48,887 nucleotides of DNA from Bryobacterales bacterium (GTDB lineage: Bacteria > Acidobacteriota > Terriglobia > Bryobacterales > Bryobacteraceae), in NCBI GenBank assembly GCA_003135055.1, contig PLDF01000336.1, forward strand, positions 1 through 48,887, given 5' to 3'. Below, piece after piece: positions 1 through 8,546 of the stretch. The notes beneath the pieces were generated by a model. That model saw only the letters and a list, made by a program, of their open reading frames with translations, ran no database searches and had not been told where the DNA came from. A program made the translations under genes and the position numbers. The first letter of the stretch is position 1. Each line of letters starts with the position of its first letter.

Positions 1-846
1 AATTCTCGCGAGCGCCGAAGCTCTCGGATCCGGAGAGACGAACAGCGCGGTCCCACTACGCGCAAGTAAATCCAGCCACCTGGAGGCCAAGTCCCAAGGG
101 AGTTGCGGCGTGATCGGCGCACAATCCGCGTCCAAATCGAAAAAGGCTCGATGCTGCGGGCCGCGGAACGCCAACGTATTCACACCCATGCGCCGCGTGC
201 GGTCGAATTCGCGGCCACTGGTGTCATCGCCGGTACGCTGCAGTTCGAACAATCCGGCAGCCAGATGGCCGAAGGTGTTGCAGCCAATGATCAATCCGCT
301 ACCGGCTGCCTCGCGAATCGTGCGATACAGCGCGAGCGTCACTTCGGCAGTGGTCTTGCTCCGGTCGGCGAAATGCCATCCGGGGTCGGTTAGCTCCGCA
401 CCCATACCGGAGCCCCAGCGGCCCAGCAGGTCGAAGCTGGTGTAGTCGTGCTTCACCAGTTCGAAGCCCCAGGACACCATGCGGCGGACGTCCTGGCGCA
501 CGATCTCCATCATGTCCGGAATCGTGGGATCCATGATGCTGTTTCGCGACCCGGCACGAGGCCGGAGCCGCGCGCTGTCCGGGATTTCGACCGTCGTGAA
601 GAGCGGGCGCAGCCAGATGCCCGGCTGAACGCCCTGCTGTTTCATCGCGGCGGCCAGTCTGGGCATATCGGGAAACCCCGCATTGCCACGCTCCCAGGGA
701 CCTGCCGTATTTGTAATGGACCAACCGTCGTCGATCACCATGAAGGGTCGATTCCGGCCCGCGGGCGCCAGTTCCGCGAGCAGGTTGGAATCGCGCTCAA
801 TGTCCGTGGCCGAGCAGTTCCGGCCATATGCGTAGTATCAGTTGTT
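1..846 (-). pseudogene. GH36 alpha-galactosidase-like protein, catalytic part (C-terminal side, runs off window edge)
   Basis: The minus strand is open from 846 to the left edge apart from one stop. It encodes a GH36/GH27-type (beta/alpha)8 barrel: a 'RPFMVIDDGW' strand, the nucleophile strand with 'VKHDYTSFD' (Lys-His-Asp-Tyr as in the family KxD motif) and a later 'GDDTSGR' segment in the region of the acid/base. This is the continuation of the N-terminal part at 8848-9516; the two halves join as 'PIYGAN' + 'N-x-YYAYG'. The insertion of RIT1 separates them. At the join a TGA (minus strand, 838-840) stands where the family has Trp, so even precise excision would leave a nonsense codon, unless the base changed after disruption. 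The gene continues beyond position 1, so its end is not seen. Enzyme family is confident; substrate is inferred. Confidence 0.8.
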
Positions 847-874
847 CCGGTTATGCGCACGTGTACATAACCGG
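847..874. repeat. 28-bp imperfect palindrome at the ritA-side end of RIT1
   Basis: CCGGTTATG and CATAACCGG form 9-bp arms around a near-symmetric centre (CGCACGTGTA). Each arm contains the TTATG core also present in the RIT1 inverted repeats. It lies between the left inverted repeat and the GH36 coding sequence and has no counterpart at the right end. It could be an extra recombinase-binding or crossover site, or DNA carried in with the last transposition. Confidence 0.7.
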
Positions 875-928
875 AATTATGTACAGCCAATGATTATGTG
901 CAGTCCGCAGTTGTCGTCCGCGGCCTGA
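875..928 (+). repeat. RIT1 left terminal inverted repeat (54 bp)
   Basis: Begins AATTATGTACAGCC and ends GTCCGCGGCCTGA. It matches the reverse complement of 8794-8847 with two A/G differences. It contains two direct copies of TTATGTRCAG (877-886 and 893-902); a converging copy (CACATAATC) lies further inside at 974-982. Confidence 0.9.
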
Positions 929-1026
929 GGCTTGCCGGGCGCGGCGTCCGCACTCTCGAGATCTGCCTGAGTCACACATAATCCGACTATTCTCTCGGAG
1001 GGACTTCCTGTCCCGAAGGAGAGAAC

Positions 1027-2272
1027 ATGCCTGTTTTTGATTCAACCGCCAAGCCGAATGTTGTCGAGATTTCCGGTCTGGTCAAACTGTACACAACGAC
1101 GCTGGAGAGCCGCGGTTATCGACCGGGGGCAACTCATGCGTACATGCGCGCCGTCGAGCACTAATATCGCCTGGTCCGCGCCCGATTCCGATTACGTCGA
1201 AATCGGAGAAGCTTCGATTCGGCGTTTCCTTGATGAGCATCTCGGTGGTTGTGATTGCCCCGGCCGCCCACAACGCCGCAGAGTAACCGTTCTGTCGGCG
1301 CTACGCCATCTGTTGTCAATCCTGCGCGCCGTCGGGCGAATACCGCCGGCGCCGCCGAGCTTTCCGGATTTCATCATCTCCGAACTGCAAGATTATTGTG
1401 ACTATGCGAACGACGTCTGCGGACTGGCCCCCGCGACTCTAATCTCACGCCGCCAATGGATTGGGCGGTTCCTCGCTTACCTATTTCCCGCTGGCGGCCT
1501 TGAGTTCTCACGGTTAGGGTCGAAGGAAATCCGCGACTTCTTCGCCGCGCAATGTCAGGGCTACCAACCAGGCAGCGCACAAGTAGTGGCCTCCTCCGTT
1601 CGGAGTTATCTGCGGTTTCGCGCCTTGCGGCACGCGGATCCGGTCGCCGCGCTCACGGCGGCGATTCCCACAGCAGCGCGATGGCCGCTGGCTTCTCTGC
1701 CGGAGTACCTCGGCCAGGAAGAACTCGCCAAGCTGATGTCGGCCTTTGAACAGCTCGAGCCGCAGCGTCAACGCGACTACGCGATCGTTCGCTGCTTGGT
1801 GGATCTCGGTCTTCGCTCTTGTGAGGTAGCGGCATTGCACCTGGACGACATCGATTGGAAGAACGGTTCGTTGACTGTCCGGGTGGGCAAGTCCCACCGC
1901 GCTGACGTGTTGCCACTGCCTGCCGTCACTGGGCAAGCCATCGCCAACTATCTTCACAAGGCTCGGCCTGCGACGGAGAGCCGCGCAGTGTTTGTCCGGC
2001 ACCGTGCGCCACTCGATATTCCCGTTGACGCGTCCGTAATCCGGTCGGTGGTCAGACGAGCGGCTGCTCGAAGTGGTCTCGCCGGCCGACTGCATGGTCC
2101 ACATCGATTACGCCACACTACGGCCACTCGTATGCTCCAGGGTGGCGCGACCTTGAAAGCGATTGCCGACGTCTTGCGTCACCGGAGTCTCGATACCACC
2201 GCGATCTACGCCAAGGTCGATCTGACTCGGCTGAGCGCAATTGCTCAACCCTGGCCGGGAGGTGATGCATGA
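1027..2272 (+). pseudogene. ritA: ritA1: tyrosine recombinase of RIT1, frameshifted
   Basis: The natural start is ATG 1027, preceded by GAAGGAGA. Its frame gives about 45 residues of a SAM-like N-terminal domain and then stops at TAA 1162. The rest of the protein (about 370 residues) is in the next frame; removing one A from 'cactaatatc' near 1163 would restore a continuous 'VEHYIAW' reading. The catalytic domain is complete: Arg in 'LGLRSCE', Lys in 'VGKSHR', 'HRLRHTTA', 'RHRS' and Tyr in 'AIYAK'. The stop overlaps the ritB1 start (ATGA), the tight coupling usual for RIT genes. Because of the frameshift this copy is probably inactive, unless one base in the assembly is wrong. Confidence 0.8.
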
Positions 2273-3017
2273 CGATACCTGAAATCAGTGCGCAAGTCGA
2301 AGACTATCTGGTTTCGCGCCGCGCCATGGGCTTCGACCTGTGGGGCGCGGGGTACCAACTCCGCGCATTCGCTCGCTTCGCAAACGAGCAAAGCGAAGCG
2401 GGGTCGCTCACGTTGGAGTTGCTGCTTCGATGGGCGCAAGGCGCCGTCGAGCCTGGGCCCGTAACGGCGGCCCGACGTGCGGAGGTGTTGCGTCCCTTTC
2501 TGAAGTACTGCCGCCAGTTCGATCCTGTGTGTCCGGTAGTCCCTTTGGGGCTTTGTGGCCCAGGCCATCGGCGACTCTCTCCGCACATCTACACGGCGGC
2601 GGAGGTGACTGCCCTGCTGGTCGCCTCTCGTGAACTGAAGCCAGACGGATTACACCCGCTCACGTACGTTACGTTGTTCGGACTGCTGGCGGCAACTGGT
2701 ATGCGACTTTCCGAGGCTCTCCGTTTGGAAAGAAAGGATCTGAACCTGGATCAGCCGTCCCTTACGGTCCGTGAGACCAAGTTCAAGAAGTCGCGACTGG
2801 TGCCGATTCACGTCAGCACCGCGAAGGCCCTGGCGGTCTACCAGAAAGCCACTCTTGCTACGCCACGTCACCCAGGGGTTGAGACGGTCCTCCTCACGGC
2901 AGAAGGGCTGTCGATTCCGAACCGAACCATCCATAACACCTTCGACCGTCTCCGCCGTCGTTTGGGGTGGGTCGCCCGCGGTGGCCATGCGCAGCCCCGC
3001 ATCCACGATCTACGTCA
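2269..3017 (+). pseudogene. ritB: ritB1: second recombinase of RIT1, truncated at the Arg box
   Basis: Begins with ATG 2269 inside the ATGA overlap with ritA1. About 250 residues of a RitB-type tyrosine recombinase follow: N-terminal SAM-like domain, catalytic Arg in 'ATGMRLSEAL', and the beta-hairpin Lys in 'TKFKKSR'. The protein is cut in 'RIHDLR' exactly where the catalytic His-Leu-Arg-His box should continue, because the inverted repeat of RIT3 begins here. The frame runs on through the RIT3 end to 3087 with unrelated sequence. The missing C-terminus is found nowhere else in the window. Confidence 0.85.
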
Positions 3018-3050
3018 GCGTGCCGACTCCCCGATCATGCCGACTTCTCT
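3016..3050 (+). repeat. RIT3 left terminal inverted repeat (35 bp)
   Basis: Identical to the reverse complement of 6394-6428. It holds the site GATCATGCCGACTTC (3033-3047); a converging partner GATTCGGCATAATC lies at 3088-3101, overlapping the end of ritC3. The outermost CA may belong to the interrupted His codon rather than to the element. Confidence 0.9.
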
Positions 3051-3099
3051 TCCGGAGGCCCTGTGGGTGGTGCCCGCGGCGAGTTAGGATTCGGCATAA

Positions 3100-4092
3100 T
3101 CAGAGGCCCTCTAAAAAGGTCAGCAGTTGATCGTCGGGCCGATATCGTCCTGGTTTGACGCCAAGAGGCGGAGTCCGCGAGAGCGCTTTTTCCTTCAACC
3201 TCATGTCAGCATGCAGATAGATCTGGGTGGTCTCGACCGATTCATGTCCAAGCCAGAGAGCAATCACGGTACGGTCGACCCCATTTTGGAGAAGGTCCAT
3301 TGCCGCGGAGTGTCGAAGCGCGTGTGGGCTTACGTTCTTCCGCTTGAGGGATTGGCATTTTTCGGCAGCGATGGAGATGTATTTCTCCACCAGGCGTTCA
3401 ACGGCATCGCGGCTGAGCTTTCCGCCTCGGATGCTGGCAAAAAGCGGCTCGTCCGGCCGGCCATGGCGTTCCCGCATCCAGGCTTCCAGCATCTTTACGG
3501 TTTCTGGACGGAGAGGCGTGCATCGATGTTTTCTGCCCTTGCCCAGACAGTGGACATGCGCACCCGTTCCCAACACAACGTCCTGGCAAGTCAGGCTTAT
3601 CAACTCAGAGACCCGGAGGCCCGTCTGCACGGTGAGCAGAAGCAAGGTCCTGTCGCGGCGCCCTATCCAAGTGGAAAAGTCGGCAGCCTCCAGGACGGCG
3701 TCGATCTCTTCCCGATTCAGAAATTCGATAGGCCGCCGTTCGTGGCGTTTGGCAGGCATCGCGAGGATTCGCTGACATTGCAACGCATGGGCCGGTTCCT
3801 CGAAAGCCACATACTGAAAGAAGGAATGAATCGCCGCTAGGCGGATGTTGCGAGTGCGAGCGCTATTCTTTCGGCGGTTCTCGAGATGATCGAGGAAATC
3901 ACCAATGAAGGACACGTTCAAGTCCTCGATCGTGAGATTCGAGGGTGCTTTACTGAGCCGTTCTTTTGCAAAACGGAAGAGCAGACGGAAAGAATCGCGA
4001 TACCCCGCGACTGTATTGGGGCTTGCTCGCTGTTGTCTAATCAATCGATCCGTAAAGAAGGCTTGAAGTAGGGAGGGGAGGCCAGTAGCCAC
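3100..4092 (-). CDS. ritC: ritC3: third tyrosine recombinase of RIT3
   Basis: Site-specific tyrosine recombinase acting on the element ends together with RitA and RitB. I place the start at GTG 4092, which shares one base with the TAG stop of ritB3 and gives 330 residues; an upstream in-frame ATG (4173) would add 27 residues lying inside ritB3. The SAM-like core-binding domain occupies roughly residues 5-100. Catalytic residues are visible: Arg in 'QTGLRVSEL', Lys in 'GKGRKHR', the box 'HALRHSAAM', 'GHES' and Tyr in 'QIYLHAD'. The length is normal for RitC. The RIT3 inner end motif overlaps its last codons. Confidence 0.88.
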   Translation of the reverse strand: MATGLPSLLQAFFTDRLIRQQRASPNTVAGYRDSFRLLFRFAKERLSKAPSNLTIEDLNVSFIGDFLDHLENRRKNSARTRNIRLAAIHSFFQYVAFEEPAHALQCQRILAMPAKRHERRPIEFLNREEIDAVLEAADFSTWIGRRDRTLLLLTVQTGLRVSELISLTCQDVVLGTGAHVHCLGKGRKHRCTPLRPETVKMLEAWMRERHGRPDEPLFASIRGGKLSRDAVERLVEKYISIAAEKCQSLKRKNVSPHALRHSAAMDLLQNGVDRTVIALWLGHESVETTQIYLHADMRLKEKALSRTPPLGVKPGRYRPDDQLLTFLEGL

Positions 4093-5033
4093 TATCGTCG
4101 CGCCTCCTTCCCGTTGTCCAGGAGACGATCCGTGGCCAACTGAAGGAGTTCCGGCACCGCCTCCAGATACCAATACGTTTCATTGATATGGACGTGCCCG
4201 AGGTAGGTGGCCAGCTTCGGGAGTTCTCGTTCCACTTCGAGCCCCTCTCGATACCACCGGATTAACGTGCGCGCGGCAAATCGGTGACGCATGTCATGAA
4301 GCCGGGGACCACGTCCGTGGCCCTTTGCCTTGCGACGGAAACCGAGCTGTTGAGATACCTTGGCGAAGGTGTAGCGCGCCATCCATTCTGTAATCCGCGT
4401 ACCGCGCTCGGAAAGGAAGAAGGCCTGGCTCGGTGTCGTGCGTACGACGCGATCTCTCTTTTCGGCGTACTCTTTCAGTCTGTCCACCGTCGATAAATGA
4501 ACCGGCACGTGGCGCGACTTGCCAAACTTTGTGCGGCGTATAGTGAGAATTCCTTGATCGAGGTCCACATCTCGTCTGTCCAGATGTAAAGCCTCGTTCA
4601 CCCGCATTCCAGTCACGGTGAGCAGGCCGAACAGAGTGGTGTAGGTGGGTGCGCGAAGTCCTTTCGCCGATGGAAGCTGCGCTGCGCTGCAGAGCAGGCT
4701 CGCTATCTCTTCGTCGCTATAAATGTGAGGCGTCTTTCGTTGATACCGATGAGGAAGAAGCCCGGGAGCCGGGACCTCTGTTCGCGGTTCCTTCGCACTG
4801 TGCCACGCGGCGAAACGCCGGACCATACCCAAACGCCAAGCCCACGTGTACGGTTGAGCGTCCGCGGGTTGGGTCGCCCAGCGGAGCGCCAACTCCCTCG
4901 TGATGTAGGAGGCGCCTTCAATGTTGAGGAACGCGACAAAGTTTCGCAAACAGCCAGCCACCTCCCGGAGTTCGAACCCAAGAGCGCGGCGAATCGCGAT
5001 GTATTCGTTCAATGCCAGGTCGAGCGAGTTCAT
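4092..5033 (-). CDS. ritB: ritB3: second tyrosine recombinase of RIT3
   Basis: Tyrosine recombinase of 313 residues, the middle gene of the trio. ATG 5033 overlaps the TGA of ritA3 (ATGA), which decides this start over an in-frame ATG eight codons upstream. Catalytic residues: Arg in 'VTGMRVNEAL', Lys in 'TKFGKSR', 'HDMRHRFA' as Arg box, 'GHVH' and Tyr in 'YWYLEA'. It shows what ritB1 and ritB2 looked like before they were cut: both lose everything after the equivalent of 'HDMR'. Translation is probably coupled across all three genes. Confidence 0.88.
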   Translation of the reverse strand: MNSLDLALNEYIAIRRALGFELREVAGCLRNFVAFLNIEGASYITRELALRWATQPADAQPYTWAWRLGMVRRFAAWHSAKEPRTEVPAPGLLPHRYQRKTPHIYSDEEIASLLCSAAQLPSAKGLRAPTYTTLFGLLTVTGMRVNEALHLDRRDVDLDQGILTIRRTKFGKSRHVPVHLSTVDRLKEYAEKRDRVVRTTPSQAFFLSERGTRITEWMARYTFAKVSQQLGFRRKAKGHGRGPRLHDMRHRFAARTLIRWYREGLEVERELPKLATYLGHVHINETYWYLEAVPELLQLATDRLLDNGKEARR

Positions 5034-6274
5034 CGTCCGCCTCCCACGCTGGGCCAAGGGTGCGCCAGTGTGCGCAGACCATCGAAGTCGAGCTTGGCGT
5101 AGATTTCCGTTGTGTTGGGGGTTCGATGTCGAAGAACTTCTCCGATTTCATTCATGCTTGCGCCAGAACGAAGCATCGTTGTGGCGAGACTGTGTCTCAG
5201 CACGTGGGCGCCCCTTAACGCCGGATATAAGTCCGCTCGATCGAGTGCGCGGCGAACGATCGTACTCAATGTCGAAGGTCCGGCAAAGCCAGAACGCGGC
5301 GCCTTCATACAAACGAACACGCGCCGCGTTTTGCATGGGGGACGATCCGCACGCAGGTAGGATGTGAGGGCCTCCCCAACATCGATCGGCAAGGGCATCC
5401 GATCGTGCAATAACCCCTTACCTCGAATGAACAACTCCCCGGCCCGCCAGTCAACGTCATCGAGTTGGAGGGACACTACCTCTCCGGCACGTAGGCCGAG
5501 GCGGACCAGCAAGAGAAGGATGGCGTAGTCGCGGCGGCCGGTGGCGGTTTGACGGTTGCAGGTGCTAAGCACACGTTCAACCTGATCGGGGCTCAGGTAC
5601 TTGGGTATAGTAGACAGGCGCCGATCGGCGACGGAGGGCACCGAAAGAGCCAGGTTGACCTGCAGTTCCCCGTCTTGAAAAAGGAAGCGGAGGAAAGAGC
5701 GGAAAGCGGCGGTAACGAGTTGTGTCCTTCGAGGGCTCATGGTCGGTGCATGCCGCAAAATAAAGTCGGAAACATCTGATGATCTGATTTCGCCGATGAC
5801 TAGCGGCTTCTCTCGAAAACGTTCGACTAGAAACTTGCGAATGCACGGCAGGTAGTTGATGACAGTTGCGGCGGCTAGCCCGCGCTCGGACCGCAAATGC
5901 TTTTCGTATCGCGTAAGAATGGCGGCCAACGGAGAGTCATCGCAAGTCGGAGTCGGACCAGGAATCATGTCACATTTTCGAAGATGATCCAGAAACTGCA
6001 ACAGTGTTTCTCGATTCCCTCTGTGGACTCGGCCCTTTCGCCGCTTGTAAGCGATGAATCGCTCGGCGAGTTGCTCGTCGAAATCTCTGATTGGTAACCG
6101 TCGTCGCTCCAACCATTGGCCAAAACTCGTCAGCAAATTCAGTTTCGACTGTACGGTCGACTTGACATAACCGTTTTCAACCAGCGAAGTTGCGAACGAT
6201 GCGAAGTGCGAAGCCAACGGGCTGTCTTGCAGGCGTCGGTCTGTCTCGGGGCGTTCAAAATAGTCTTTCGGCAT
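5030..6274 (-). CDS. ritA: ritA3: first tyrosine recombinase of RIT3
   Basis: Tyrosine recombinase of 414 residues. ATG 6274 is preceded by AAAGGAGA at good distance. It has two N-terminal SAM-like regions (about residues 15-100 and 115-220), then the catalytic domain with Arg in 'LGLRAGEV', Lys in 'RGKGLLH', the box 'HVLRHSLA', 'RHRTPN' and Tyr in 'EIYAKLD'. It is collinear with ritA1 and ritA2 but clearly diverged from both, so RIT1, RIT2 and RIT3 are different lineages rather than recent copies. The promoter is probably in the 120 bp between the gene and the right inverted repeat. Confidence 0.88.
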   Translation of the reverse strand: MPKDYFERPETDRRLQDSPLASHFASFATSLVENGYVKSTVQSKLNLLTSFGQWLERRRLPIRDFDEQLAERFIAYKRRKGRVHRGNRETLLQFLDHLRKCDMIPGPTPTCDDSPLAAILTRYEKHLRSERGLAAATVINYLPCIRKFLVERFREKPLVIGEIRSSDVSDFILRHAPTMSPRRTQLVTAAFRSFLRFLFQDGELQVNLALSVPSVADRRLSTIPKYLSPDQVERVLSTCNRQTATGRRDYAILLLLVRLGLRAGEVVSLQLDDVDWRAGELFIRGKGLLHDRMPLPIDVGEALTSYLRADRPPCKTRRVFVCMKAPRSGFAGPSTLSTIVRRALDRADLYPALRGAHVLRHSLATTMLRSGASMNEIGEVLRHRTPNTTEIYAKLDFDGLRTLAHPWPSVGGGR

Positions 6275-6320
6275 TAATCTTCTCCTTTCCCAGCTTCACG
6301 CCGGTAGGGAGAAGACGCCG

Positions 6321-6335
6321 GATTATGCCGACTTC
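6321..6335 (+). repeat. RIT3 inner end motif (ritA side)
   Basis: GATTATGCCGACTTC, facing the outer copy GAAGTCGGCATGATC (6398-6412). The other end has the same converging pair (3033-3047 and 3088-3101). It is probably a pair of recombinase-binding sites per end. Confidence 0.7.
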
Positions 6336-6393
6336 CACCCGTCAGCCAGGCGCAAAACTCCGCGCCAAACGGCAGGTAGGAGACTCCGCTTGG

Positions 6394-6428
6394 AGAGAAG
6401 TCGGCATGATCGGGGAGTCGGCACGCTG
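6394..6428 (-). repeat. RIT3 right terminal inverted repeat (35 bp)
   Basis: Perfect inverted match of 3016-3050. It abuts the ritB2 coding sequence at the codons for 'HDFR'. Confidence 0.9.
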
Positions 6429-7166
6429 GCGAAAGTCGTGCAGACGCGGTCCATGACTATCCGAAGGACCACGCAATCCAATCTGCCGCGACAAGGCATA
6501 AAAGGTGCGCCTGATCTCAGCGCCGTCCAGTCGCGTCCCGCGCCCGGATACGAAAAAGGTTGTGGGTTGTCGCCCCAAAAACCGATCCCGCCGGGATGCA
6601 TAGTCGGAGAGCACCTTTTGCGTCGAAGGATGAATGGGCACGAGACGGGATTTGCCAAACTTGGTTCCCCGAATGGTGAGAACGCCTTTCTTAAGATCCA
6701 CATCTTCTGTTTGTAGGTTGCGTGCCTCACTGATGCGCAAGCCCGCCACCGCCAGCAGCCCCAGCAAACTGTAATAGGTCGGCCCCCGCAGACCGTGAGC
6801 GGACGGCAGTTGCCGCGCCGCTTGGAGCAGATTCCGGATCTCCTCGTTGGTGTACAAGTAGGGGCGAGCCCGTCCAGGCCGGTAAGGCAGCAAACCGGGT
6901 GGCGGCACCTCGGTGCGGGAATCATGAGCGCTCCAGCGGCGTGCAAAACCGCGAACGAAACTGAGCCGCCTGGCCCATTCGGTGGGACGCGCATTCTTGT
7001 CTTGCTGCGCCCATTTCATCGAAAGCGCAATCGTAATGTGAGTCGCGCGACTCTGTTCGAGGAACGAGGCGAACTCGATCAAGCGATTGTTGGCGTCCAG
7101 TAGTTTGAATCCCAAACTGCGGCGCAGTTCGACGTACTCCTCAACCTTTTTTCGCCAACGGATCAT
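6429..7166 (-). pseudogene. ritB: ritB2: second recombinase of RIT2, truncated at the Arg box
   Basis: ATG 7166 overlaps the ritA2 stop (ATGA). About 246 residues of a RitB-type recombinase remain, with catalytic Arg in 'VAGLRISEAR' and Lys in 'TKFGKSR'. The coding sequence ends at 'GPRLHDFR', where the RIT3 inverted repeat begins; the frame then runs to 6342 in RIT3 end sequence. The cut is at the same codons as in ritB1, on the opposite strand. The Arg-His box, second His and Tyr nucleophile are lost, so it cannot catalyse strand exchange. Confidence 0.85.
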
Positions 7167-8389
7167 CGAGCCCCTCCCGGCCAGGACAGAGCTAATGCTG
7201 CAAGCGAGTCTAAGTCTACCTTTGCGTAAATCGCTGTGGTCTGCGGGCTGCGATGGCGGAGGAGTTCGCCGATTTCAGACAACGACGCTCCCTGCTTGAG
7301 CATCTGACACGCTAGTGCGTGCCGGAACTGGTGGGCGCCTTTGCGGGGAGAATCGATTCCGGCCCGCTCCAGCCTGTGTCTCACAATCGAACCGATCCCA
7401 CACTGACCGCGGAACCCTCCCGCGGGCGCTTTCGCACGGAGGAAAACGCATCTGCTGCTGGCGGTCGACCGGCCGTGTTGCAAATAATCGGCGATCGCCG
7501 CGCCGACATCCCTTGGCAGTGGTAGTTGCGAAAAGCGGCCGGCCTTCCCGCGCACTGTAATCAATCCTTCTTGCCAGTCCAAATCCTCCAGCGTAAGCGC
7601 CTTGATCTCACCGGCGCGTAAACCTAGACGTGCCAGGAGCAAGAGAATGGCGTAGTCTCGGCGACCAATTGTAGTTTTCCGGTCCACCGAGTCCAATACC
7701 TGCTCTACCTGGTCAGGTGGCAGGGCACGAGGCACAGTCGACTGTTTCCAGTTGGCCACCGCAGGTATACATGCGGCCAGATCCTTTTCGATGTCTCCCC
7801 GATAGCGCGCGAATCGTAGAAACGATCGCAGCGCCGTCGTCATCAACTGGACCCGCTTGCTCTGAATGGTGCTGGCCCGCCGCCGCACGAATCGTGTAAT
7901 GTTCGCGGCACATAGCCGAGATAGGTCGACTGGTCCGGCGCCGAAGCGCTCCGTCAGAAACTCGCTGACAAACGCCGTGTAAGCCGCCTGTGTTGTAGCT
8001 GCGAGGGCACGTTCCTGTCGCAAGTAAAGACGAAATTCGCGCTGCAAACACTCCGCCGGTGTCGCCACCGGCGATGCCACTACCGCAACCACCCCTTGCC
8101 GCCTCAACAACTCCAGCAGTCGCTGCAAAGCGGATAGATCGTTTCTTGTCGGGCGTCGATGCCGTGCTCGCGCGCGAAGGTATGGCCGAAACAACTCGGA
8201 GGTAATGTTCTGCGCCTGGATTCCACGCTTGGCCAACCAGCAGCCGAAATCGGCGATCAAACGGATTTGCACCTCTCTCGTGTGCTGGGCGTAGCCTTCG
8301 CCACGCATCTCGGCCTCGTAGGACTCGATATACGGACCCAAGGGGCCGTCCTGCTCGCAGAGTCGGTGCGCTCTGAAAACCTGCTTCAT
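7163..8389 (-). CDS. ritA: ritA2: first tyrosine recombinase of RIT2
   Basis: Tyrosine recombinase of 408 residues, ATG 8389 after GGAGAACACCA. It is complete, with an N-terminal SAM-like part and a catalytic domain with Arg in 'LGLRAGEI', Lys in 'RGKAGR', the box 'HQFRHALA', 'RHRSPQ' and Tyr in 'AIYAKVD'. It is intact but its partners are gone: ritB2 is cut and ritC2 is missing. It could act only if one RitA can bind ends without RitB/RitC or with the partners from RIT3, which seems unlikely given the different end motifs. Confidence 0.85.
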   Translation of the reverse strand: MKQVFRAHRLCEQDGPLGPYIESYEAEMRGEGYAQHTREVQIRLIADFGCWLAKRGIQAQNITSELFRPYLRARARHRRPTRNDLSALQRLLELLRRQGVVAVVASPVATPAECLQREFRLYLRQERALAATTQAAYTAFVSEFLTERFGAGPVDLSRLCAANITRFVRRRASTIQSKRVQLMTTALRSFLRFARYRGDIEKDLAACIPAVANWKQSTVPRALPPDQVEQVLDSVDRKTTIGRRDYAILLLLARLGLRAGEIKALTLEDLDWQEGLITVRGKAGRFSQLPLPRDVGAAIADYLQHGRSTASSRCVFLRAKAPAGGFRGQCGIGSIVRHRLERAGIDSPRKGAHQFRHALACQMLKQGASLSEIGELLRHRSPQTTAIYAKVDLDSLAALALSWPGGAR

Positions 8390-8522
8390 TGGTGTTCTCC
8401 TTCCAGACCAGACTGTCAGGAAAACGCCGCCGGACTATTCCGGGAAAATATTCGCTAAGCTACCGCCAATCGGCCCTAAATCGACATTACCCGGAATAGT
8501 CCGGAACCCGGCATAGTGGCGT

Positions 8523-8542
8523 CTATTCCGGCCCCGGAATAG
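8523..8542. repeat. 20-bp perfect palindrome at the ritA-side end of RIT2
   Basis: CTATTCCGG-CC-CCGGAATAG. It lies at the extreme end of RIT2, next to the ritC1 tail. RIT1 also has a palindrome at its ritA-side end (847-874), so this may be a shared feature of that end. The arms contain the RIT2 motif core ACTATTCCGG. Confidence 0.75.
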
Positions 8543-8546
8543 TCGG

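Larger units (their letters stand above)
3016..6428 (-). mobile_element. RIT3: complete recombinase-in-trio element nested in ritB
   Basis: The element is bounded by perfect 35-bp inverted repeats (3016-3050, 6394-6428) and contains intact ritA3, ritB3 and ritC3 in overlapping order on the minus strand. On its left is ritB1 (plus strand) broken after HDLR; on its right is ritB2 (minus strand) broken after HDFR. Two different host genes on the two flanks cannot come from one simple insertion. They fit recombination between two RIT3 copies lying in the same orientation. All three recombinases keep their catalytic residues, so this is the most likely active element here. Confidence 0.85.
6429..8546 (-). 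mobile_element. RIT2 remnant (ritA2 and truncated ritB2)
   Basis: The right end of this element joins the ritC1 tail at 8546/8547, directly before the His codon of the 'RHTTAM' box. Its left end, the rest of ritB2 and all of ritC2 are missing, replaced by RIT3. It carries its own end motif, GGACTATTCCGGG (8431-8443) facing CCCGGAATAGTCC (8490-8502), different from those of RIT1 and RIT3. Confidence 0.75.

Noticed and set aside
299..724. Minus-strand frame of 141 codons over the left edge
   Set aside because: It is out of frame with the GH36 catalytic sequence, which explains this DNA fully.
1514..2104. Long minus-strand frame inside ritA1
   Set aside because: It is antisense to a clear recombinase domain, Arg-rich and without family features; a shadow caused by high GC.
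6323..6994. 223-codon minus-strand frame overlapping ritB2
   Set aside because: ritB2 in the adjacent frame has the recombinase motifs; this frame has none.
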